DNA of 27,523 bases from Fragilariopsis cylindrus CCMP1102 (lineage: Eukaryota > Bacillariophyta > Bacillariophyceae > Bacillariales > Bacillariaceae), in contig FMBT01000665.1 in NCBI GenBank assembly GCA_900095095.1, positions 1-27,523 on the forward strand, given 5' to 3'. Under the pieces are notes generated by a model. The model was given only the letters and a program-made list of their open reading frames with translations. It had not been told where the DNA came from and did not search any database. A program made the translations under genes and the position numbers. Shown piece after piece: positions 1 through 8,935 of this stretch. How positions within the stretch are numbered: position 1 is the stretch's first letter; each line of letters begins with the position of its first letter.

Positions 1-893
1 ACCTCATCATTACTTGACTTGTTGTGATTGTGAAATGGTGTTACATCATGTTGTTGTGCCTCTTTTTCTTCCTCCTCTCCTTCTATGATTAGAATCGAAT
101 TATTTCTGTGTCTATCGTTATCGTTGTCGTTATCGTTATCATCAGCATCAATATCGACATCCTCCTCCTCTTTTTCAGTATCGTCCTCCTCCGGTAACGG
201 TACTCGAGCTGCTTCTTCTGCAAAAGAAAGGAGATTATCGATATAATTATTGTCATTATTAATGTTGTTATTATTTTTGTCATCATTATCATCTGGTAGA
301 GGTACTTGAGATGCTTCCTTAACAATAATTCCAAGGGCCTTAAACGCAGATTCGAAATTTATAGAGTTTTTATCGATAAGAGGTGGTAGTTGTAACGATA
401 CAGCATTGTCATCGTCGTCACGTTTATTCGTCCCAGCAATAGTGTTGTTTTTACTGTTATATTCTATCGTACTTGTCGGATATACATCATATGAATAAAT
501 AGAGGCGCGTGCATCTGGTCGACTGTATTGTGTTGTGGATGATAAAGACCATCTACCAGTTGTTGCTGTTGCTGTTGATGTTGTTGCTGCTGCTGCTACT
601 GCCGTTATTGTTTCATCGGCTCGGTACTGATGAAGAAATTCTATTGCATCTGCTTGATTCTTACGACGTACAATACGATTACGTGTCATATTCTCAAGAA
701 AATTACATGCATCTGTGATAGGCATAGCCGATGCATCTTGTAGTCGAGCAGCCTTTGTTTTAGCTAACCGTTTTTGCTGCAAGTCTTCGAGTTCACGCCT
801 TCTATCCTCAGCCTTTGAACGATAATCAACATGATGATGAACATGAACTACCTGCTGCTGCTGCTGCTGCTGTGGATGACTACTACTACTCAT
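1..893 (-). CDS. Acidic low-complexity protein, 5' part (runs off window)
   Basis: An ATG at 893 opens a frame that stays open for 297 codons to the left edge, so the gene is cut by the window. I do not recognise the family. Residues 2-14 are a Ser run, His-Pro and seven Gln from a CAG repeat. A charged stretch rich in Arg, Lys and Glu follows and could be helical, then an Ala/Thr run, then a long Asp/Asn/Glu-rich part. A short motif occurs twice: EASQVPLPDD and EAARVPLPEE, each after a hydrophobic stretch, which suggests an internal duplication of a functional segment. No signal peptide or membrane segment is visible. The second VPLP copy lies just after a TTTTGCAG that resembles a splice acceptor, but the duplicated motif argues that both sides are coding. 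Existence is fairly sure; function unknown. Confidence 0.6.
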   Translation of the reverse strand, partial: MSSSSHPQQQQQQQVVHVHHHVDYRSKAEDRRRELEDLQQKRLAKTKAARLQDASAMPITDACNFLENMTRNRIVRRKNQADAIEFLHQYRADETITAVAAAATTSTATATTGRWSLSSTTQYSRPDARASIYSYDVYPTSTIEYNSKNNTIAGTNKRDDDDNAVSLQLPPLIDKNSINFESAFKALGIIVKEASQVPLPDDNDDKNNNNINNDNNYIDNLLSFAEEAARVPLPEEDDTEKEEEDVDIDADDNDNDNDNDRHRNNSILIIEGEEEEKEAQQHDVTPFHNHNKSSNDE

Positions 894-1517
894 CTCTCTC
901 TATCTCTCTCTCTTTCTTTTTCTATCTATCTCTCTTTATCTCTATCTATTTCTCTATCTATCTCTAACAATTAGATACACATATCATAATCCATCCATCT
1001 CTTCTGGATCCATTCAATCTGTATTCATTCGCCTTCTAATAGCTTTTAGTTGGGTTATGTTGTGATGTTGTGTGATTGATGCATTCTAATTATTATGTAT
1101 TGAGAATTGAGAAACACGTTATAAAAAAAGTAGCAGAAAAAGTGGTTGACGCGCACGACGATCAAATCAATGAATCGAATGAATGAATGAATCAATCGTG
1201 TTCATTTATTTTGGCGAATAACGACAGAATTCAATTCGTGATTCAAAACACGAATAAAAGAACAAATCCAAAACAAAAAATAAAAGATATCTGATCACAT
1301 CTTCGCCATACATACAATTTTCGTGTAGGATTCTGTGCGTGAAGGATTAATTGAATCCGGGAATCATCCAATATAATGATGCGACAAAATGGGACAGGCG
1401 ACGGAAGAAAAAATCCTTTGTATTATTGTAGATAATCAACGATTGGTTTTATCATCAATCATTCATCGTCGACGATAGACAAGACAAGACAAGACAAGAC
1501 AAAGAAGAAAAATCATC
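894..1517. other. Divergent intergenic region with simple repeats
   Basis: This stretch separates two divergent genes and should hold both promoters. Positions 894-965 are an almost pure TC/TATC tract, which is a GA-rich 5' leader for the left gene. Positions 1169-1199 hold imperfect GAAT/GAATC repeats. Positions 1478-1503 hold about five tandem ACAAG units ending 15 bases before the sulfatase ATG. No further gene is visible. Confidence 0.6.
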
Positions 1518-3719
1518 ATGAATACTACTACCGCTTTACCTAGCTTTTTAATTATGTTAGCGGATGATATTGGTTGGGGTGATTTTAGTTATAATAATGG
1601 TACGGCATTAACACCAAATATTGATGCATGGTCAAAAGCACAGGGTTCTGTTTTGTTACAAGATTTTCATTCAGGTGGTACAACATGTTCGCCAACACGA
1701 GCTACAGTATTAACTGGACGACATCATTTCCGTGATTGTGTTGATTACGTATATGGATGTAGTGATATGAGATCATGCCCAAAATTAGATTTTGAATTTG
1801 CACCATCAAATACTTTTACTGTAGGTGATGCTGTACGATCATCAGCATATCCTGATGATTACGATAGTGTGGGTGGTGCATACTTTGCTGGGAAATGGCA
1901 TTTAGGTTCCTTCTTTAATGATTCGAATATATACGGTGGAGTACCATCTTCACCTATCACGCATGGTTTTACTAAAATGAATGCTACCGTTGAAGTCGCT
2001 CCAACAGCGACAGCAAATTGTCAATGCAAAGCAGAATGGATGGATTCATGTGACTTTGGTCATTACAATCAATCTAATCATTGTTTTCCAAAAGGTGAAT
2101 GTTGCTTTAACTATTGGTGGGATGATCCACTAGGTACGTAGTGCCGTATGATATCTTGTATAGCTCTATAAAGTATGATGCCTATACTTTCTGACGAAAG
2201 ATGCCGGAAAATGATGATACGATGATACACTACTAGCTTAAACTATCCGAACTTTCTTGTGTGCATTTTTCTTCTACTTACCTTGACGTCTTTTTCATTT
2301 ATTTTCAAAGCTCCACATGGTGTAACAAACTTAACATGGCCAACACCACCAGATGATTCACTATACTTGGCTGATGCATTTTCTAGATACTTGGCAGAAC
2401 GGAGTGCTCAAAAGAAACCATTTTTAGGTACGTACCGTACAATCGAACAACACATGAGTCGATATATACTGAAAAAGCACGTATCGAATGAATGATAATA
2501 AGAGTTGTAGTGGTAAATTAGTTGCATGACGACTATTATTTACTACTAATTGTTGTACTATTCAATGTTTCGCCCACGCTTTCTCTTTCATACACATCAT
2601 CATCATCATCATCATCATCATCATGATCGTCATTTCTTCTTCTTTAAAGCACAAATAAGTTTCCATAATTGTCACATTCCATTCATTGGTTCAACAACAG
2701 CGAGGGAAGCATGTGCTCGCGGGGAAACATGTCGAACACCTTCGAATGGTAAAGCACCGTATACCGATGAAGAGCTAGACTATTACGCATGTCTCGTCGA
2801 ACTCGATAGTGCAGTTGGGATAATTTTGAAGGCATTGAAAACGCATGGATATTATGATAACACTATGGTATGATTTCACTCTATTCAATACCAACGATAT
2901 TAAATTAAGCGCATTCTAAATTTGGTCTCCTTCTCATACTTCTATGTTTTCTCCTCTATTTTCTATCTTGCTATCTTGATTCATTGTATGATGCGTATCA
3001 CTTGTATCACAACACATCGCATCGATCAGACATGGTTCTCTACTGATAACGGTCCAGAAATGAATTGTCCGCCAGAGGGGATATGTAAAAGAGCCAAAAT
3101 AAATCAACAACGACCAGAAGAAGGACCAGGATCGGCTGGACCCTTAAGAGGTCGAAAACGAGATATTTACGAAGGTGGACATCGTGTTCCTGGTATTGTT
3201 TCGTATCCAGCAGACATAAAAGCTGCCAATTTAATATCGTGGGAGACAATAACAACCATGGATTTTCTTCCTACTATTATGGAGGTACTGGATGTCGATC
3301 GTCCAAAAGAACAACAATCTTGGGCATTGGATGGGCGGAGTATCTTGCCTTTGTTGCGCAACGCTTCAAGTTTTAAGTGGAGAGATACCAAGGAAGGTCC
3401 ACGTAGTTTAGGTTTTGGACATCACGATCCAGCACTCAATGTAGCAAACGGTTGGGGTTATCGATTTGGTCGGTGGAAGTATGTTGAAGGGAGCGTGAGC
3501 TGTAATATATCCGATTGTAGAAAACCACAACTTTTTAATCTTGCGAAAGATATTGGAGAGCGCCATGATATTTCTGAAGAGTATCCAGATATCCTTGCAG
3601 ACATAAAGCTCAAATTTCGAGATTGGCACGAATCAGTTATGAAATCTAGACTGGAAGAATCGAAGTGTCGGAACTCAAACCAGCTGATGATGCCGCAATC
3701 CTTTGCGCGACTGATATAG
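1518..3719 (+). CDS. Sulfatase (arylsulfatase family), four exons
   Basis: Type I sulfatases hydrolyse sulfate esters with a formylglycine made from a Cys in C-x-P-x-R. Coding segments are 1518-2133, 2311-2427, 2650-2867 and 3030-3719. All introns are GT-AG (177, 222 and 162 bp) and the sum, 1641 bases, gives 546 aa in one frame. Metal-binding Asp16-Asp17 (LADDIGWGD), Cys57 in CSPTR, the GKWHLG motif (Lys126, His128), a SFHNCH histidine segment near 250 and STDNGPE (Asp323, Asn324) are all present, so it looks catalytically complete. An EGGHRVPG motif also fits the family. The core begins almost at the first Met and no signal peptide is seen, although sulfatases are normally matured in the ER. 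An in-frame TAG at 1476 blocks simple upstream extension, so a missed upstream exon is possible. The natural substrate cannot be told; sulfated polysaccharide is plausible. Confidence 0.9.
2595..2624. repeat. (CAT)10 microsatellite in sulfatase intron 2
   Basis: Ten uninterrupted CAT units lie inside the second sulfatase intron, shortly before its pyrimidine-rich acceptor. They keep a frame open as a His run, but the flanking exons splice cleanly around it, so the run is intronic. Confidence 0.85.
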
Positions 3720-3809
3720 AGTACAAGACATAGCCATATGAATATTCTATTTCGAGGACACGTTTTTCTCAATAAGTTAACACTTTTCATTTTATTCATG
3801 CGCTCCTCC

Positions 3810-5342
3810 TCACTTGCTCCTAGTAGCGATGAGGATTTCCTTCGCCAGGGCGGGAACAAACAATGAATCGGACATATCATTGGTCATGATACGTTGTAAG
3901 AGACGCAGCCCCTCAATTTTCCGCTCCAACGCAAGTTTGGACTGCATCAGGGCATCAACGGCAGCGTCAAGAGATCCAACAGGATCAGCTAAAAATATGT
4001 CCTCCGGGACCACGAGAGCAAAGTCGTTCCAATCGGGAAACGTGTTGATATAAATTGGTTGATAATATGGTAACTGATCCGACACAATAACCGGCATGCA
4101 ACCGGCACGGATGGCACGAAAGAGCGACCTACTCCCGGGGTTGTCCCCACGGATGACTAAACAAAATTTGGAGTTTATGAATTTTTGTTGCCATTCCTCG
4201 TATGGAATGTCAAATCCAATGGAGACAGGCTGGTGCCGGAATCCTTGTATGACATGAGTGAAGTTTGTACTGTTATTGGTGTTGTTGCTTCCCATATTTT
4301 GTGCCATGAGGGTTTCGGCATGGCCCCCAGGAAGAAGCGCATGGCGGAATATCGTTGAATTACAAATCGATGGCGTTTTCCTAGAGTGATAAAAGAACCA
4401 ATTCGACTTCTGTGCCCAGGCATCCATTGTGACAGGTTGGTAAAAAAAAGAGGGGTTCCCTGCTTCAAAGCTATAGCCTAGGGTCACCACGTTCCTAAAC
4501 CATCTGCTTTCGAAATGGCCGTATTTTTCAACCTTATCGCAAGGTATAATGTTTTGATCGCGGAGCCAATCATCTGAGCGGGTAAGGTCAGCGTCGTTGA
4601 CCAAAGTTGAGTTCCGAAACAATCTTAATTCAGCTTCTGGTAACCCTAACCAATTGATTAATTTTTCAGAGGTGGAAATGGCGGCGAGGTGTTTTTCGGG
4701 AAACCTGCGAAACAATGAGGATTCATCAATGTTGCTGCTGTTGTTGCTGCTATTGATGTTGCTGTCGCTGTGATTCCAACCAAACAGCAGACGCCGAAGT
4801 GCCGTGGTTCGATCGCTTGTTGTGCCCCAAAAGTGCGTGGCAGTGATGGGTATCGGGACCACAAAAAAGTCCGCCTCTAAGGGATCACGGGTCCGGAGCG
4901 TCGAGGTTTCTAGGCTCTCCAGCCAGCGGATCTCTCCCCGTGCGTATTCTTCAAACCGCTTGCCCCACCTAGCTTTCCATGCCCACGGCTTATCGAAGCG
5001 ATTGGCCTGAGCGCGGATCTTGGTGAGCCTCAGACCGCCATCGTCATATACATAGTAGCGAATCTTAGAGTTTTCCAGCTCGTGGGTCAGGGCTTGAATC
5101 TTTGTCATTATCTCTGTTGACAATAGAGAAGTGTCATCAGTAGTATCAGTCCCCTCGCGCAGAGCATGTTGTTTTGCAACGATTTTATACCACTCCAAAG
5201 AGTTGTGTTGGTTGAAAAGAAAAGTGAGACTGACACTGATACCTACCACAATCTTCCAATTTAACTTCAAAGTCTTCGGATTTTGCTCCGATCGGGCCCT
5301 AATTGCATCATGTTGTATTGTCCTTAACCTCATCATAAACAT
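3810..5342 (-). CDS. Exostosin-family glycosyltransferase (GT47-like), type II membrane protein
   Basis: The exostosin (GT47) family makes or modifies cell-surface polysaccharides in the Golgi. The open frame extends a little upstream with a non-ATG codon; the first ATG is at 5342, giving 510 aa from one exon. A short cytosolic tail is followed by a hydrophobic anchor at about residues 29-43, then a charged stem and a lumenal domain. Family-like features include IRYYVYDDGG near the start of the domain, EADFFVVPI, and the C-terminal block FCLVIRGDNPGSRSLFRAIR followed by AGCMPVIVSD and PDWNDFALVV, the usual nucleotide-sugar-binding region. Several N-x-S/T sites fit a lumenal protein. It converges on the sulfatase gene, with only 90 bp between the stop codons. 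Donor and acceptor sugars cannot be inferred. Confidence 0.87.
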   Translation of the reverse strand: MFMMRLRTIQHDAIRARSEQNPKTLKLNWKIVVGISVSLTFLFNQHNSLEWYKIVAKQHALREGTDTTDDTSLLSTEIMTKIQALTHELENSKIRYYVYDDGGLRLTKIRAQANRFDKPWAWKARWGKRFEEYARGEIRWLESLETSTLRTRDPLEADFFVVPIPITATHFWGTTSDRTTALRRLLFGWNHSDSNINSSNNSSNIDESSLFRRFPEKHLAAISTSEKLINWLGLPEAELRLFRNSTLVNDADLTRSDDWLRDQNIIPCDKVEKYGHFESRWFRNVVTLGYSFEAGNPSFFYQPVTMDAWAQKSNWFFYHSRKTPSICNSTIFRHALLPGGHAETLMAQNMGSNNTNNSTNFTHVIQGFRHQPVSIGFDIPYEEWQQKFINSKFCLVIRGDNPGSRSLFRAIRAGCMPVIVSDQLPYYQPIYINTFPDWNDFALVVPEDIFLADPVGSLDAAVDALMQSKLALERKIEGLRLLQRIMTNDMSDSLFVPALAKEILIATRSK

Positions 5343-6169
5343 CTGATGTTGCACCAACAATATAATGATTGGGCGTCAATTTGTGTGTGTGCTTAATGGA
5401 TGGATCGTTCGAATCAGTGAGACAGCGAGAGAAATGAGACAGAGACAGAGTGAAAGAAAGTGTACACTGTACAATGATGTGAAGGTTGTAATATGGTTTT
5501 GGGTTCTAAATAATATGGTACCAATGGTAATAAATTTGTACGTAGGTAAAAGCACGGTTTTCGAAGTTTACCTTCCCCTTCTTTTTCCAGTGGTTACTAC
5601 AATTCTTTCTTCAGTATGAGTTGTACGTGTTAAAAGCAGGCTCATGCTATTTCTTCGCGACAAAAGAAGTTTTGACAGAATTTTTCTTCTATTTCCTATT
5701 TCGCGCTACAGGGGTGGTACGCGTCAACTCTTGCTCGCGAATTCAGGCCCAGTTAGACTGAAAATGATAAAATCTATTTAGGCAACAATTATAATACTTC
5801 AAAGTAATACATAGTAAAAAATATTCCATAAGTACTGTACTGTGAGCGTGAAAAGTACTGTATTAAAACGATTTAAAGAGAAGAAGTGGAAAATGAATGA
5901 GAAGAAGTGAACGCGCGAAAAAGCAGCAATTAAAAGAAGAATAAAGGAATGCAAAAGGGTGAGCTATTTAATTAAAAAAAAGATTTTTCCGAAAAAGAAA
6001 GCGCTAAAGTATACCACCGCGCACAACAGTTGTATTCTTAATACAGTGCAAAATACAGTGATATTATCAGACATGCACCAAGTGAAAAACCACTGTAAAA
6101 TAACTAAGAGAATTTAACAAGCAAAAAACACTAGTAAAACAACTGTGAATCGAAATTAATTTTTCCCTG
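5343..6169. other. Intergenic region between two minus-strand genes
   Basis: This should contain the promoter and leader of the glycosyltransferase and the 3' region of the next gene. AT-rich. Two TACTGTA-type motifs occur at 5833-5843 and 5855-5862. An AAGAAGTG-containing segment is duplicated near 5880-5910. An 84-codon ATG frame at 5365-5619 lies in the promoter and shows no recognisable protein feature, so I do not call it. A missing 3' exon of the HtrL-like gene could lie here, but I could not identify one. Confidence 0.5.
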
Positions 6170-7132
6170 CTAATTACCTGCTAATTGCTCAGGACGTATC
6201 ACAAAACAAAGACCTGGTGTTTTGACACATGTTTCATACATGATCCTCTGTTCAATAGCAACTAAATGTGCTTTCTCAGTTGCATTTTTTATCTTTTCTA
6301 TCACTTGGTGGTATCTGTGATAGTATGAGTCAATGCCTCCTTTGTAACCACCAAAAACACCAGCTCCCATCATTACACTCTTTTGCTTGTTTGTAACTCG
6401 AATGACATTCAAAATCATCATTTTGTCTCCTGGTAGCTCTGGTGGTATCCTCTGTAGTAATGTGGTGTTTGTGAACTCATCCCAACGCACCATGTCGTCA
6501 TCAAACCAGGCAAAAAAGTTGGATCCAAACGGGTTGAGATCTGATCCTCTTTTGAGAAATTCTAACTTGGCATGCCACACCCAAAATACTTCATGGCCTT
6601 TCACATTGTTTGTACGGCTGTGCTGAATTCCTAAACTCTTCCAGTAGTCCAGAGAAAACATTTTAGATATTCTGGTTTCATTGAGGAGTTGGGGAATCAC
6701 AACAGTTTGTTCTGGCTTTTGACGCATGCTAGACAGCTTTGTCACAAGATCTGGCGAAGTAAATATGATCATTGCGCCGTTTGATGAGAAGAGTCGAGTC
6801 ATTACCAGGTCATATTCTTCTGAGCAGTGTCAAGTAGTTGACAAGTCATAATATGCTGTAACAATTGTATTGTTGGTAGCAAACAAGTTTCTTCGTTTCA
6901 CTCTTTTAGACATTATGTTATCATCAGTGAGATGACCCGCACTGATACTAGCTGTATTTAATATTTGAGCTAGAGTTAAACCAGCTATCAACAGGACGGC
7001 ACACACACAATAACGGTTTGTTTCCCTTTGTTTAGTGGGCTGGACTTGGTTTCCTCTCTCTCTCTCTCTCTCACTGTCTGCCTTTCTATCTCTTCTCGTT
7101 GCTTGCTTTGACTGGTTCCTATAAACATCCAT
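6170..7132 (-). pseudogene. HtrL/YibB-like putative glycosyltransferase with in-frame TGA
   Basis: An ATG at 7132 opens a 100-codon frame ending in TGA at 6832-6830. The same frame then continues without another stop to 6170, giving about 320 codons in all. The N-terminus has a polar segment with an Arg-Glu run from a GA microsatellite, then one hydrophobic anchor at about residues 42-60, as in a type II Golgi protein. Similarity to the HtrL/YibB family begins before the TGA (NNTIVTAYYDL) and resumes after it (CSEEYD, then IIFTSPDLV, VFWVWHAKLEF, FFAWFDDD, GAGVFGGYKGG). The usual Trp-Met after EEYD is Leu-Val-Met here. The last codons run into CAG|GTAATT, which could be a splice donor, so the C-terminus may be incomplete. 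Inactivated copy is the simplest reading; readthrough, selenocysteine or a base error are alternatives. Confidence 0.65.
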
Positions 7133-7678
7133 CGTTGCTAAGAAATGGGCACGGTATGTGTGTTGGTTCTCCTTCAGTCATTTCTGGCTATAAATCGTGA
7201 TCAACGTAGCACAACAAATAGTTGCAATGTATAATTATTAGGTTACACGATGCGAGAAACTCGATCGAATCGCTCATGCAGCTACAGTACATAGTATAGT
7301 TGTTAATATAATATATCCTGTCATCTTCTTTGCTTCCCATTGTTGGAGTCATTTTTGAAGCTCGATTCGATTCGATTGATTCGATTCTGTCCATTATCAT
7401 GTATTTTCACCGAGAAATCATTAATTAAGAGCGTGACTGGAAATGTGATTGAGAAAATGTGTCGGCTTCTGCATGAGTGATGTCGCCTTTAAAGAGATGC
7501 ATTGATGGGGAGATTGATGGATCGGATGGCGATGACGAGTACTAGTAGATCGACAATCGACATCACATAAAAAAAAGGAAAGAAACAAACAATAAAGTTA
7601 TTTGGAAAGCTAGACTACTCAGTAAGATATTGTCGTTTGTCACAAAAGAAGAAAAGCATTTTCAAAGAAATCAGGACC
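7133..7678. other. Divergent promoter region
   Basis: This region separates the HtrL-like gene (leftward) from the cyclophilin gene (rightward). ATTCG-type short tandem repeats lie at about 7362-7388 and a CTACAGTAC motif at 7282-7290. A purine-rich leader at 7565-7590 precedes the cyclophilin. No additional gene is seen. Confidence 0.5.
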
Positions 7679-8422
7679 ATGCTTCGTTTCATTTTAATAT
7701 TAATAACTCTTTTGATTACCACTGAATCGACAAATGCATGGACGTCTACTTCGATTCGATCATCAGCATCGACGACGACGACGACGACGACGAGTCTTAA
7801 CGAACACCCACGAAGAGGTTTTTTGGAATTATCGATCTTGGCAACAACTTCTATTATATTCAAACCTGAATTATCATTAGCTTCATACATTGATCCCATC
7901 ACGGACTCACCCAAAATCACTAAACGCGTTTATTTAGATGTTGAATTTGGAAAAAATGAAAAGGGTCGATTGGTGATTGGCTTATATGGAGATATCATGC
8001 CAAAGACGGCAGAAAACTTTGAAAAGCTTTGTGCATCAAATTCGTATGCAGGAACGAACTTTTATAGGGTAATATCAGACACTACTATACAGGGAGGTGC
8101 TATAGGAGATCCTAGTGGAAAGACTGGAAAATCGTCCTTCGATGATGGGAAGAGTTTCGAACCGGATAATTTTAATATAAAGCATTCGAAATCTGGCATT
8201 TTAAGTATGGTGAAAGGTATTGGTGGCGTTGATTCACGATTCTTTATCAACACTCAGGAAGATGCAGGATGGGCAGATGATCGGTACGCAGCCTTTGGTA
8301 TCGTCGAAGAAGGTATGTATCTGGTAAAACAAATTGAAAAGGTACCCGTATCACCACCGAAAAATTCTCCTGTAAATGAGGTTAAGATATTAGCCAGCGG
8401 TCTTATTGAAGATTTGTCATGA
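7679..8422 (+). CDS. Thylakoid-lumen-type cyclophilin (peptidyl-prolyl isomerase)
   Basis: Cyclophilins catalyse cis-trans isomerisation of prolyl bonds. The frame extends upstream, but the first ATG is 7679, giving 247 aa. Residues 1-20 are a signal peptide ending Asn-Ala before Trp21. A Ser/Thr-rich transit region follows, with seven Thr from an ACG repeat. Then Arg45-Arg46-Gly plus a hydrophobic stretch ends at Leu-Ala near 67-68, a twin-arginine-like lumen signal. This tripartite arrangement predicts the thylakoid lumen of a complex plastid. The mature part has the cyclophilin fold signature (TAENFEKLC, FYRVISD, IQGG, RFFINTQ, GWADDRYAAFG). The catalytic Arg of FxRV is kept, but the usual Gln before FFI is Arg and the His of the C-terminal active-site segment is Tyr, so activity may be reduced. 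A PSII-assembly or folding role is inference only. Confidence 0.88.
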   Translation: MLRFILILITLLITTESTNAWTSTSIRSSASTTTTTTTSLNEHPRRGFLELSILATTSIIFKPELSLASYIDPITDSPKITKRVYLDVEFGKNEKGRLVIGLYGDIMPKTAENFEKLCASNSYAGTNFYRVISDTTIQGGAIGDPSGKTGKSSFDDGKSFEPDNFNIKHSKSGILSMVKGIGGVDSRFFINTQEDAGWADDRYAAFGIVEEGMYLVKQIEKVPVSPPKNSPVNEVKILASGLIEDLS

Positions 8423-8935
8423 TTGATTTGTATTTCTCTTCTACAATAGAGATAAAAATACAAGTAAGGTACTACTTAAAAAATAATTAAGTCCTTTCAT
8501 TTAACGAAGAGTTTATGTTTATATTTGACCTCACCATGGCCTTTATATTTTAGTATATAAAAAGTTCCCGCTATGAGATCCAGTATGGCATTTGTGATGG
8601 AATAGCTGCAGCGTAGATACTAAGTAGAAAATTCTTCGTATCTTCACCGTATTGATAGTTTGACGCTATACCCACTCAGCACAGAAAAATGGTAGCAGAT
8701 ATTTATTCATGTTGCTACCGTTTACTACCCTCTCGAGAGAGTCCGATGCAGCAAGCTGTATCTCGATTACGAGAACTGTATCGATATACTATCCGCCAAA
8801 AGAATACAATATGCGACTCCTTCGAGAATGCCATCGAAGCTCTCTGGTGTCTTCTCTCAATGAGGATCTCAATGAGAGTAATACGTACATTGATCTAGTA
8901 GACTACTACGGTCACAACGAATGTGCTTTTGGATT
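8423..8935. other. Convergent intergenic region with two weak overlapping frames
   Basis: This lies between two genes pointing at each other. A TATATAAAA-like box is at about 8555-8563. Downstream are two overlapping ATG frames: 8689-8898 (69 codons) and 8709-8939 (76 codons, overlapping the stop of the transporter gene by four bases). Neither resembles a known protein. The segment repeats short motifs such as TCTCAATGAG (twice near 8855-8880) and contains CTCTCGAGAG. I cannot say whether a small gene is present. Confidence 0.4.

Noticed and set aside
89-334. 81-codon minus-strand frame
   Set aside because: It is an out-of-frame shadow of the longer minus-strand frame that runs from 893 off the left edge, and is made of repeat-derived Ile/Thr/Arg.
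2550-2649. His-rich coding extension in the sulfatase
   Set aside because: The His run is the CAT microsatellite in intron 2; clean GT-AG splice sites on both sides restore the sulfatase frame without it.
5365-5619. 84-codon plus-strand ATG frame
   Set aside because: It sits in the promoter of the exostosin-like gene and has no recognisable feature; length is within chance for this composition.
6830-6832. Short intron removing the TGA in the HtrL-like gene
   Set aside because: The only nearby GT...AG pair is 23 nt and does not preserve the frame.
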